A stretch of 13,804 bases of DNA from SLQH01 sp964612995 (GTDB taxonomy: Bacteria; Planctomycetota; UBA11346): positions 1-13,804 of the forward strand of contig CAZTGE010000112.1 in assembly GCA_964612995.1 (NCBI GenBank), read 5' to 3'. The notes under the pieces were generated by a model. That model had not been told where the DNA came from, did not search any database, and was given only the letters and a program-made list of their open reading frames with translations. Within the stretch, counting starts at the first letter, position 1. Each line of letters begins with the position of its first letter. Below are positions 7,371 through 13,804 of the stretch, piece after piece. A program made the position numbers and the translations under genes.

Positions 7371-10253
7371 ATGGCGTACCGGGTGCTGCTGCTCGTGCTC
7401 TTGGGCGTCTGTCCGCTCGCCGCGGTCGATGCCGTCGGCGGGCAGAAGGGCAAGCGGCACGCGGTGCTGGAGACCGAGCACCTGCGGATCTACGTGCCGG
7501 TGGGCCTGGCCGAAGCCCTGCGGCCGACGGCCTCGCGGGCCGAGTCGCTGTTCCGCTTCATGTGTACGCAGGCCGGCTACGAGCCGCGCCGACGTCTGGT
7601 GCTGATCCTCGCCGACCGCGCCGATCTGCACAACGGGTGGAGCACGCAGATCCCGTTCCCGGCTGTCAGTGTCGATCTGGTCGCCCCGCCGCCGCAGGCC
7701 TACATCTTCGCCGGTCCGACCTATCTTGAACGCACGCTGATCCACGAGTTCGCCCATCACATCAGCAACGACCGCAATCACGGCCTGCGGCGTGGACTCG
7801 AACGGTTCTTCGGGCGGGTGGTACCGGCGGGCCCGTTGAGCTTCCTGGCCTTCTACCTCTCCACGCCCGGCCATGTGACCATGCCCCGCTTCTGGCATGA
7901 GGGCCTGGCCCAGTGGGCGGAGAGCGCCTACGTGGCGCCCGACAGCGTCTGGCGTGGGCGTGGCAGCGACCCGCTGACCCACATGGTCTGGCGTCTGCAC
8001 GCTCAGGCCGGTCGCATACCGCCGCCCTCGGCGTGGCGCATCAGCCATGTGAGCTGGCCCTATGGGCGGCAGGCCTACCTCTACGGTATCGCCTACATGC
8101 GCCATCTGGTTGCGACGCACGGTGCCGATCCCTGGGAGCTGGCGGCGGCCCAGGCGCGCCAGTGGGCCTATCGCTTCGAGAACGGCGCGCGGCCGGTACT
8201 CGGGCGCAGCCATGAGAGCTTGCTGCACGAGGCCCGTGTCGCCTTGGCTGCGGAACAGGAGCGGCAGCTGGCGACCCTGCGCGGCCAACCGCTGCATACC
8301 GCGGCGCGGAGCACGCCGCGCGATGCCCAGCTCGGCGTGCCCGCTTGGGTCGATCAGGACAGCGCGGTCTTCGCGTTCAAGCCCGAGCATGGGCGTTCGC
8401 GGCTCTACCGTCTCGATCGCGATGGCGGGCTCGACAAGACCGGCCTGCCAGGTCACGGCCGGTGGGCGGTGCGCCGGGCACCGGACGGGGGCTGGCTCTA
8501 CCATGTGCTCGACGAGAACCTGGGCGTCACCAGTTGGTACCGTGGCCCCGATGGTCGCCGGCTGCCCCTGGGGCGACACGTGGCCCAGGTGGCCGCAGGC
8601 GATCGCACCGCCGCCGGCTTGCGCCTGGCCGGTATCCGCCTGCTGCGCGACGGTCGTCAGGAGCTGGTCAGCGCGCGGTGGGACCCGGCCCGCGGCGGCC
8701 CGGTGGACTGGCAGAGCCTGAGCACCGCAGGGCAGCCCTGGACCCCGGCGGTCGCCGCCGATGGCAGCCTGGCCTGGGTCGAGGTCGATGAGACCGGCTC
8801 GCGACTGATGCTCGCCCGCTCGCAGACGCGACGCGAACTCTGGCACGTGGCCGGGCGCATCCTCCATCCGGCCTGGTCGCCGGATGGGCGCCACCTCTAT
8901 GTCTGCAGCGATATCAGCGGCGTGGCCAACGCCTACCGCCTGGACCTGCAGGCCGAGGAACCGGTGGCCCAGCCCCTGACCCATACGCTCGGTGGCGTGC
9001 TCGCCTGCGTGCCCTCGCCGGACGGGCGACACCTTGCCCTGCTCGACCACGACGCAGACGGCCCGTATATCGGCTTCATGGACACCCCGGCGACACCGCG
9101 CGCCCAGCCCCTGCCGCGACTGGAGCTCGCTTTCCCGCGGGCGCACACCGCGGCCCCGCCCACGGCACCGGCGCCGGTCACCGATCCCCACCCCTACCGC
9201 GGTCTGCTCGAACTGCGTCCGCGCTATTGGACCCCGACCACCAGCCCCGTGCCCGCCGGCGGTTACGGAGCCGCGGCCTTGATCAGCGATCCCCTGTTGA
9301 CCCACTGGGTCACACTCGGGGCTGGTGTGGGGCCGAACGAGGGCGAACCGGTGGGTCTGGCCCGGTGGAGCTATGCCGGCTGGCATCCGCACATCAGCGC
9401 CCAGGTCAGCCGCAGCGAGCTGACCTACCCCCACCAGCTCTACATCCCCGGCGGCTACGGTCGCCGCGACTACACCGAACGGGTGGACGCGGCCGAGCTG
9501 CGCGTCGGCTACGGTTTCGCCGGCCTCGAACGCGACTGGTACGCCTATCTCTCGGGCACCGTCCTCGATCGCGAGCCGCTGACCACGACCACCACCGTCG
9601 GGCCGCGCGACCCCTTCGTCGGTGACGAGCAACGCCTCGGCCTGACGGTCGGCTACGATGGCCGGACCAGCTTCGCCGATTCCTTCGCCCCGACCGACGG
9701 GCTCGCGCTGCGTGCGACCTACGAACGCAGCGGCTTCGGCGGCGATCTCGAGCGTGACCAGATCCTCGCCGGTGGCCGCTACACGCTGCCGGTCTGGCCC
9801 TCGGCCGGGCACCAGTTGGTGGTCGGTGCGCAGGTCGGTTGGAGCGAGGGCGATGAGATCCTGCAGGAGTCGTTCATCATCGGCGGCAGCAATCGCACCG
9901 GCTATCCGCGCGGCTATGCCAGCGAACAGGACGTCGGCCCGTACTACTTCGGCTACGGCGTCGCCTACCGCCTGCCGTTGTGGCGCCCCTTCGCCGGCAT
10001 CGGCACCTCGCCGCTGGTCAACCGCCAGGTGGTGGCCGAGATCTTCTACGAGGCGGCGCGCCTGAGCGAGGATCGCATCCTCGGCGACCGCGGCGTGTGG
10101 TATCACACGCGCTGGTACCGCAGCTACGGTGTGATGGTCAACAGCCAGTGGGAATTCGACGGTGCGCTGCTCGCCCCCGGCATCGGCGTGGTGCAGCAGG
10201 TCGATGGCGACGAGGAGTTCCGCGTGGTCTGGGAGCTCGGTGCCAGCTTCTGA
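7371..10253 (+). CDS. Metallopeptidase / beta-propeller / outer-membrane barrel fusion
   Basis: A 960-residue exported protein. The start is ATG with AAGGAG (7356-7361) 9 bases upstream; in-frame codons further upstream are rejected because this ATG begins a clean signal peptide (hydrophobic core residues 5-18, likely cleavage near AVDA). Residues about 30-300 form a gluzincin domain of the peptidase-MA type: zinc motif HEFAHH (His125, Glu126, His129) and a probable third ligand Glu177 in RFWHEGLAQW. Residues about 320-580 contain TolB/PD40-type propeller blades, seen as HPAWSPDGRHLY (499-510) and VPSPDGRHLA. Residues about 610-960 resemble a BamA/TamA surface-antigen barrel: alternating aromatic strands, FIIGGS...YPRGY (835-849) resembling the VRGF/Y loop, and a terminal Phe typical of outer-membrane proteins. 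Inferred role: a peptidase anchored at the outer membrane, perhaps acting on envelope proteins. All putative zinc ligands are intact. Its stop abuts the stop of the convergent HAD gene. Confidence 0.9.
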   Translation: MAYRVLLLVLLGVCPLAAVDAVGGQKGKRHAVLETEHLRIYVPVGLAEALRPTASRAESLFRFMCTQAGYEPRRRLVLILADRADLHNGWSTQIPFPAVSVDLVAPPPQAYIFAGPTYLERTLIHEFAHHISNDRNHGLRRGLERFFGRVVPAGPLSFLAFYLSTPGHVTMPRFWHEGLAQWAESAYVAPDSVWRGRGSDPLTHMVWRLHAQAGRIPPPSAWRISHVSWPYGRQAYLYGIAYMRHLVATHGADPWELAAAQARQWAYRFENGARPVLGRSHESLLHEARVALAAEQERQLATLRGQPLHTAARSTPRDAQLGVPAWVDQDSAVFAFKPEHGRSRLYRLDRDGGLDKTGLPGHGRWAVRRAPDGGWLYHVLDENLGVTSWYRGPDGRRLPLGRHVAQVAAGDRTAAGLRLAGIRLLRDGRQELVSARWDPARGGPVDWQSLSTAGQPWTPAVAADGSLAWVEVDETGSRLMLARSQTRRELWHVAGRILHPAWSPDGRHLYVCSDISGVANAYRLDLQAEEPVAQPLTHTLGGVLACVPSPDGRHLALLDHDADGPYIGFMDTPATPRAQPLPRLELAFPRAHTAAPPTAPAPVTDPHPYRGLLELRPRYWTPTTSPVPAGGYGAAALISDPLLTHWVTLGAGVGPNEGEPVGLARWSYAGWHPHISAQVSRSELTYPHQLYIPGGYGRRDYTERVDAAELRVGYGFAGLERDWYAYLSGTVLDREPLTTTTTVGPRDPFVGDEQRLGLTVGYDGRTSFADSFAPTDGLALRATYERSGFGGDLERDQILAGGRYTLPVWPSAGHQLVVGAQVGWSEGDEILQESFIIGGSNRTGYPRGYASEQDVGPYYFGYGVAYRLPLWRPFAGIGTSPLVNRQVVAEIFYEAARLSEDRILGDRGVWYHTRWYRSYGVMVNSQWEFDGALLAPGIGVVQQVDGDEEFRVVWELGASF

Positions 10254-10946
10254 TCAGGCTTCGAGCAGGGCGGGCAGTTCGGCGAGCGAGGCGATCTCAC
10301 CGTCGGTGGCGCGGTCGCCGTGGCGATTGAGCCACACTCCGCGGACCCCGGCGGCGCTGGCGCCGACCACATCGTCGAGCATCTGATCGCCGACGTGGAG
10401 CACCTGCGAGGTCGGCACGCCGAGTCGCTTGCAGGCCTCGATGAAGATCGCCGGTTCGGGTTTGCGCAGACCGACCGCGGCCGAGCCGACGACCACCCGG
10501 AAGCGCTCGCGCAGTCCGAGCTCGGTCAGGAACTGGTCCAGCCCCAGGGGCCAGTTGGAGATCACCATCAACGGCACCCCGCGCTGCTGCAGGGCCGTGA
10601 GCGCAGGGATCACGTCGTCGAACACCGCGAAATGGTCCGGGCCGAAGATCTCGCGCACCGCGACCGCGTGCTCGCTCAGGCGACGGGGCGATACCCTGGC
10701 CTCGAGGCGGACGAACAGCCGTGCGGCGAACTCCTGCCAGAATGCGCCGCGCGCCGCTTCGTCGGCCTCGCTCGGGTAGGCCTGGTCGTAATAGGCGAAC
10801 AGGGCATAGAGGTCGGTGTTGCGCCAGCCGCGATGCGAGATGCCCTGGGAGCGGCAGTACTCGACGAAGCAGGGGCCGCGGGCGATGCCGCCGCGCGGAT
10901 ACACGAGGGTCTGATAGAAATCGAGACTGACTGCGGCCATGGGCAT
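10254..10946 (-). CDS. HAD-superfamily hydrolase
   Basis: A 230-residue cytosolic protein with all four HAD motifs: nucleophile Asp9 and Thr13 in LDFYQTL; motif II Ser130 in VISN; motif III Lys162 in LRKPEP; motif IV HVGDQMLDD (Asp187, Asp191/Asp192). An alpha-helical cap about 20-110 sits between motifs I and II (type C1 cap). The residue two after the nucleophile is Tyr11 rather than the general-acid Asp of most HAD phosphatases; Tyr there is known from L-2-haloacid dehalogenases and many uncharacterised relatives (DxYGTL), but Gln12 in place of Gly is unusual. Phosphatase or dehalogenase activity cannot be decided. The start at 10946 has no strong ribosome binding site (Met3 at 10940 is an alternative) and lies 20 bases after the micro-ORF stop, consistent with translational coupling as last gene of the minus-strand cluster. 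Confidence 0.9.
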   Translation of the reverse strand: MPMAAVSLDFYQTLVYPRGGIARGPCFVEYCRSQGISHRGWRNTDLYALFAYYDQAYPSEADEAARGAFWQEFAARLFVRLEARVSPRRLSEHAVAVREIFGPDHFAVFDDVIPALTALQQRGVPLMVISNWPLGLDQFLTELGLRERFRVVVGSAAVGLRKPEPAIFIEACKRLGVPTSQVLHVGDQMLDDVVGASAAGVRGVWLNRHGDRATDGEIASLAELPALLEA

Positions 10947-10966
10947 CGGTCTGCGCGACGCTGCGG

Positions 10967-11113
10967 CTATCTGCTGCCGTCGCCGGTATCCGGCTTGCCG
11001 GGCAAAGCCGTGCCCACGTTGCTGCGGGGCCGGATGCCCAGGAGGCCGGCGTGGGCAATGGCATCAGTCGTGCGTTGGGGCGGCGGCAGGCCGATGAGCA
11101 GGGCGCTCGTCAT
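10967..11113 (-). CDS. Putative 48-residue micro-ORF coupled by ATGA
   Basis: Its ATG overlaps the TGA of the preceding exported-protein gene as ATGA (11113-11110), the classic arrangement for translational coupling, and its TAG ends 20 bases before the HAD start. The predicted peptide begins MTSALLIGLPPPQRT and ends TGDGSR. Third codon positions are about 85 percent G/C (41 of 48 by hand count) against about 62 percent at second positions, the bias expected of real coding sequence in this genome. It fills the only large gap in the minus-strand cluster. No family is recognised; a short hydrophobic start followed by a Pro/Arg/Gly-rich part gives no functional clue. It could be a remnant of a longer gene or a chance frame. 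Confidence 0.4.
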   Translation of the reverse strand: MTSALLIGLPPPQRTTDAIAHAGLLGIRPRSNVGTALPGKPDTGDGSR

Positions 11114-11742
11114 CGATCACTCTCTGGCCGATGGATACGTATCGTGTAGGGGATGCTCAGGCGCAGATCGAGTCCGGCATGCGGTCTGATCGCGACCGGA
11201 GCTGACAGCCCCTGGATCTCGGCGGCGTAATCCGGCCCGAGTCCGGCGGTGATGCGGCCGATGTCGTCGGTGATCGCCTGGAGCACTTCCTGGCGATATT
11301 GCTGCGGTGCGCGCAGTCCCAGCCCGGTCTCGTGCCAGCTGATTCCGCTGGCGGCCGACTGCGCCACCGCCTGGCGCAGCGCGCGGTAGCGTTCGACCAC
11401 CGCCTCGCGCTCGACCTCCGCCGGAATGTCCAGCACGATCACGCCGTGCAGGATCTCCTCGGGCAGCGCCACGCTCAGACGCGTGATCAGGCCCAGATCT
11501 GCATCGACGACCGCGTCTCTGATCAGTCGAGCATCGCCATGGCGCCGCAACACCCGGCCGAGTTCGAGCCAGGGGTCGCCCTGATCGTGCTCCTTCGGCA
11601 GGGCGATGGGGCAGCACAGCACGTCGGCACGCCGGACCACGAACACGCCCTCATGCGCAGGGCGTGGCACGGCGATGGCGAGTGGCTCGGCGGCGGACAG
11701 CGGCACGAGCAGGGCGAGGAGGAACAGGCAGCGGCACAGCAT
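11110..11742 (-). CDS. Small exported protein, possibly SIMPL-like
   Basis: A 210-residue exported protein. The start has an excellent AAAGGAG ribosome binding site 6 bases upstream, lying in the 16-base gap after the kinase stop, so the two genes form an operon. The signal peptide has Arg4, a hydrophobic core at residues 6-15 and a probable signal peptidase I site after Ala18 (SAA|EP). The mature part has a strand-helix-strand look, including IPAEVEREAVVERYRALRQA followed by a long helix and a final strand-rich LRLSIPYTIRI. This is loosely reminiscent of the SIMPL (DUF541) fold, which carries similar long helices and ends with a strand of this type, but the resemblance is too weak for a firm assignment. 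Location is periplasmic. Its stop overlaps the micro-ORF start. Confidence 0.8.
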   Translation of the reverse strand: MLCRCLFLLALLVPLSAAEPLAIAVPRPAHEGVFVVRRADVLCCPIALPKEHDQGDPWLELGRVLRRHGDARLIRDAVVDADLGLITRLSVALPEEILHGVIVLDIPAEVEREAVVERYRALRQAVAQSAASGISWHETGLGLRAPQQYRQEVLQAITDDIGRITAGLGPDYAAEIQGLSAPVAIRPHAGLDLRLSIPYTIRIHRPESDR

Positions 11743-11758
11743 CGAAGGCTCCTTTGGT

Positions 11759-13558
11759 TCAGTCGGCCAATCCGGACCGGCGGTCGAGATCCCGATTCAG
11801 GGCCTGCATCCGTGCCTCGAGCGCCGCGGCGAACAGCGCCGGCGGCTGCGCCGGATCGGGGACGAGCGGAGCGGCGAAGCCGACCAGGATCGTGGCCAGG
11901 GGGGCGGCGACGAGGCAGCGTCGCGTTCCCCACAGGGCACCGGGGATGGCACTATAGCTGACGGGCAGGATGGGGGTGTTGGTGATCCGGGCCAGCGCGA
12001 TGATCTCGCTTCCTCCGGAGCCGTGTGTTGCCGGTTCGTAGGCCAGGGGGCCGGTGGCTCCGGCTCCCTGGCGCAGCCGCTGCAATGGTCGGCGCAGGCG
12101 CATCGCCGCCGGCACGGTCTGCCACCGGCGTTCGAGCCCCCGGCTGAGGATGGCGAGCGACTCGGTCAGCCAGACCTGCGGCCCGAGCCGTCGGGCGCGG
12201 ATCCGTTCGGCGAGCACGGTCTGCAGCACCAGCGGGAGCATGCGTTCGCGTGGCAGGGCGAGGATGTAGCCGCGCGCCTCGTCATCAACCGTGAGCAGGT
12301 GGTGCCGGCCGAGGACCACACGCACGCGCCAGCCAGGGGCCAACGGCAGGGCGAAGACCCTGGCGCCGACGGTGGCCAGTCGGCGTAGACCCAGCGCGCA
12401 GCGGCTGACGGGCAGGTGCAGGCGCGCCGCCGGCACGGCCTCGTTCGGCGCCGGGTCGGGATCGGGCTGCGGCGGGGCGAGCTGCCTGTCGGACGGTGTC
12501 TCGGCCTTCGGCTTCGCAGGCCGCTCGGGGCAGCGCCGCGCGGGGTGCGCATCGGCCTGGCGTCGGCTCGGCGCCGTGCTGGCGCTTGCGCCCGCGCCCG
12601 TGCGGGTCGGTTTGCTGCGCGGGGTGCGTTCGCGCGGTCGCGAGCGCGGTGCTTTGTGGGTCGAGCGCAGTCGGGCGCGGCGCACGTGCGGTCGGCGCCG
12701 CCGGCCCGAAGCGGTGGTGAGCGATCGCTCGGCGAGGAGCTCCTCGACGGTCTTGAGCAATTCCCCCGGATCGACGAAACGCTCCGCCGGAGCCTTGGCC
12801 ATCAAGCGTCTGCACAGCGGCGACCACGGGCTCGGCTCGTCGCGCCGCGCATCCGGGTCGGGCACGGGATCGTGGATGTGCGATTGCAGCACGCTCTTGG
12901 CCTCGCTGCCGTGGAAGGGCGGCGCGCCGGTGAGCATGTGGAACAGAGTGCAGCCGAGGCTGTACTGGTCCGAGCTGTGGTCCACCCCGAGGCCGCAGGC
13001 CTGTTCAGGGCTCATGTAGCTCGGCGTTCCCATGACCCGACTGGTGCCCGGTTCGCCCTGCAGCTGGATCAGACCGAAATCGCCGAGTTTGATTTCGCCA
13101 TCACGCGAGCGCAGGATGTTGGCCGGCTTGACGTCGCGATGGACCAGCTGCTTGCGGTGGGCGTAGACCAGCACCTCGGCCATGGTCCGCATCACCGCCG
13201 CGATCGTCGATGCGTCGCAGGCCCCGGCGCGCTCGAGGATGGCGGCGAGGCTCTCGCCGTCGACGTATTCCATCGCGAAATAGTAGAGCGGGCCATCGGC
13301 GATGGTGATGGTGCCCGCATCGTGGACCCGGACGATGCCGGGGTGGTCGAGCTGGGCGACGCCGCGGGCTTCGCGCAGGAACAGGTCGGCCAGGTGCGGA
13401 TGGCGCCGGACCAGGTGAGGCGGCAGGACCTTCAGCGCCACCAGGCGGTTGATGCTCAGCTGACGGGCCAGCAGCACGCGGCCCATGCTCCCCGCGCCGA
13501 GCACGCCGAGGATGCGATAGCCACCGTAGGTCTGGCCCTTGCGCAGGTGCTGTTTCAT
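11759..13558 (-). CDS. Ser/Thr kinase fused to degenerate acyltransferase-like domain
   Basis: A 599-residue protein. The start at 13558 is preferred over an in-frame ATG at 13741 because the extra 61 residues are Arg/His-rich, overlap two inverted repeats and are absent from typical kinases, whereas MKQHLRKGQTYGGYRIL is a typical kinase N-terminus; its ribosome binding site is weak. Residues 11-280 form a complete Hanks-type kinase: GAGSMG loop (21-26), Lys43, Glu63, HRDVKPAN (140-147), DFG (160-162), SPE (183-185). Residues 285-380 are a basic, Pro-rich linker. Residues about 385-595 resemble lysophospholipid acyltransferases of the DUF374 type: RGYILALPRERMLPLV (429-444) and EIIALARITNTPILPVSYSA (518-537). 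The expected WH of the catalytic WHGR motif reads PR (436-437), and the DGPRGP-like segment reads EPATHG. No PASTA domain or clear membrane span. It likely phosphorylates cytosolic targets; the acyltransferase part may be a lipid-sensing pseudoenzyme. First gene of the minus-strand cluster. Confidence 0.88.
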   Translation of the reverse strand: MKQHLRKGQTYGGYRILGVLGAGSMGRVLLARQLSINRLVALKVLPPHLVRRHPHLADLFLREARGVAQLDHPGIVRVHDAGTITIADGPLYYFAMEYVDGESLAAILERAGACDASTIAAVMRTMAEVLVYAHRKQLVHRDVKPANILRSRDGEIKLGDFGLIQLQGEPGTSRVMGTPSYMSPEQACGLGVDHSSDQYSLGCTLFHMLTGAPPFHGSEAKSVLQSHIHDPVPDPDARRDEPSPWSPLCRRLMAKAPAERFVDPGELLKTVEELLAERSLTTASGRRRRPHVRRARLRSTHKAPRSRPRERTPRSKPTRTGAGASASTAPSRRQADAHPARRCPERPAKPKAETPSDRQLAPPQPDPDPAPNEAVPAARLHLPVSRCALGLRRLATVGARVFALPLAPGWRVRVVLGRHHLLTVDDEARGYILALPRERMLPLVLQTVLAERIRARRLGPQVWLTESLAILSRGLERRWQTVPAAMRLRRPLQRLRQGAGATGPLAYEPATHGSGGSEIIALARITNTPILPVSYSAIPGALWGTRRCLVAAPLATILVGFAAPLVPDPAQPPALFAAALEARMQALNRDLDRRSGLAD

Positions 13559-13675
13559 GGTTCCGGTGATCGGCGCCGGCAGGTGGCGCGAGTCCCGGCG
13601 CCGGCGAACGGCCGGTGTCGGACACGCGCGGGCACGATGCGGATGGCGGTGGTGGACACGTGACTCCGTTGCGAC

Positions 13676-13702
13676 CGATCGTCGGAGGTGCGCCGACGAT
13701 CG
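13676..13702. repeat. 10-bp perfect inverted repeat
   Basis: CGATCGTCGG (13676-13685) and CCGACGATCG (13693-13702) are perfectly complementary around a 7-base loop. No T tract follows on either strand. Its position upstream of the kinase fits an operator dyad or a REP-like hairpin. Confidence 0.6.
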
Positions 13703-13710
13703 TTCAAGGT

Positions 13711-13738
13711 AACTGGCGCCGCGAAGCGGCGTCCAGTT
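13711..13738. repeat. 12-bp inverted repeat with one bulged base
   Basis: AACTGGCGCCGC (13711-13722) pairs with GCGGCG and CCAGTT (13726-13731 and 13733-13738) across the loop GAA, with a single extra T at 13732. It lies 8 bases from the first inverted repeat, so the two form a tandem hairpin pair. No T tract follows, so a REP-like element or regulatory dyad is more likely than a terminator. Confidence 0.6.
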
Positions 13739-13763
13739 CACCGCCTTGGTCGATCATGTTTCT

Positions 13764-13799
13764 CACAGAGGCACGGAGACACGGAGAAATCATGAGAGG
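13764..13799 (-). repeat. Right-end CACAGAG/CACGGAG triple repeat
   Basis: Three units, CACAGAG (13764-13770), CACGGAG (13772-13778) and CACGGAG (13780-13786), with an 8-base period, followed by AAATCATGAGAGG. On the minus strand they read CTCCGTG, CTCCGTG, CTCTGTG, the same type as the left-end element, so the two copies form an inverted pair bracketing all genes in the window. Unit sequence and period differ slightly from the left copy, so they are related rather than identical. Confidence 0.78.
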
Positions 13800-13804
13800 T
13801 TACC

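Larger units (their letters stand above)
13559..13758 (-). other. Upstream region of the kinase operon
   Basis: About 200 bases with no supported gene. It contains the two perfect or near-perfect inverted repeats listed separately, and two direct copies of CGGCGCCGGC (13571-13580 and 13596-13605) 25 bases apart just ahead of the kinase start. No promoter with convincing -35 and -10 elements is visible on the minus strand. Confidence 0.45.

Noticed and set aside
7179..10106. Long minus-strand open frame (about 975 codons) opposite the barrel gene
   Set aside because: It starts within and runs antisense to a gene with clear peptidase, propeller and barrel motifs, covers the terminator, and shows no domain or ribosome binding site.
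12416..13663. Plus-strand open frame (415 codons) opposite the kinase
   Set aside because: Antisense shadow of a gene with all Hanks kinase motifs; Arg/Gln/His-rich composition without domain features.
13559..13741. 61-residue N-terminal extension of the kinase from ATG at 13741
   Set aside because: Arg/His-rich sequence translated from two inverted repeats, with no family counterpart; the internal start at 13558 gives a standard kinase N-terminus.
18..13799. CRISPR array suggested by the short repeats at the window ends
   Set aside because: The units are 7 bases long with 1-2 base gaps, with no spacers and no cas genes.

Overview
The window is GC-rich DNA from a Gram-negative-type bacterium: it encodes a lipoprotein with a lipobox, an outer-membrane beta-barrel and several exported proteins. 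The Ser/Thr kinase style, the acyltransferase-like fusion partner and the large Asp-rich secreted protein suggest a Planctomycetota/PVC-type or related environmental lineage. This is a low-confidence inference; no rRNA, tRNA or marker gene is present.

Layout: three plus-strand genes come in from the left and a tight minus-strand gene cluster comes in from the right; they converge at 10253/10254. Left half: a small exported protein of unknown function (331-969), then a ~1948-residue lipoprotein with repeated ASH/choice-of-anchor-D-like modules and EF-hand/dockerin-like acidic loops (1332-7178), closed by a very strong intrinsic terminator (7204-7236). Next is a ~960-residue fusion of a secreted HExxH metallopeptidase, a TolB-like beta-propeller and a BamA/TamA-like barrel (7371-10253). 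Right half, minus strand: a Ser/Thr kinase fused to a degenerate lysophospholipid-acyltransferase-like domain (13558-11759), a small exported protein (11742-11110), a previously easy-to-miss 48-residue ORF coupled by an ATGA overlap (11113-10967), and a HAD-family hydrolase (10946-10254). The two convergent blocks end on directly abutting stop codons (TGA|TCA).

The extreme ends of the window each carry three CTCTGTG-type units, in opposite orientation, so the whole ~13.7 kb is bracketed by an inverted pair of short tandem repeats. This may be a genuine boundary, or only where an assembly stopped at dispersed repeats.

How the genes might work together: the left block is envelope-directed (exported protein, giant lipoprotein, peptidase-barrel). 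The right block looks like an intracellular signalling or lipid-related protein with an exported partner. No direct functional link between the two blocks can be shown from sequence alone. The most unusual items are the kinase-acyltransferase fusion with its apparent catalytic-histidine loss, its translationally coupled micro-ORF, and the peptidase-propeller-barrel fusion.
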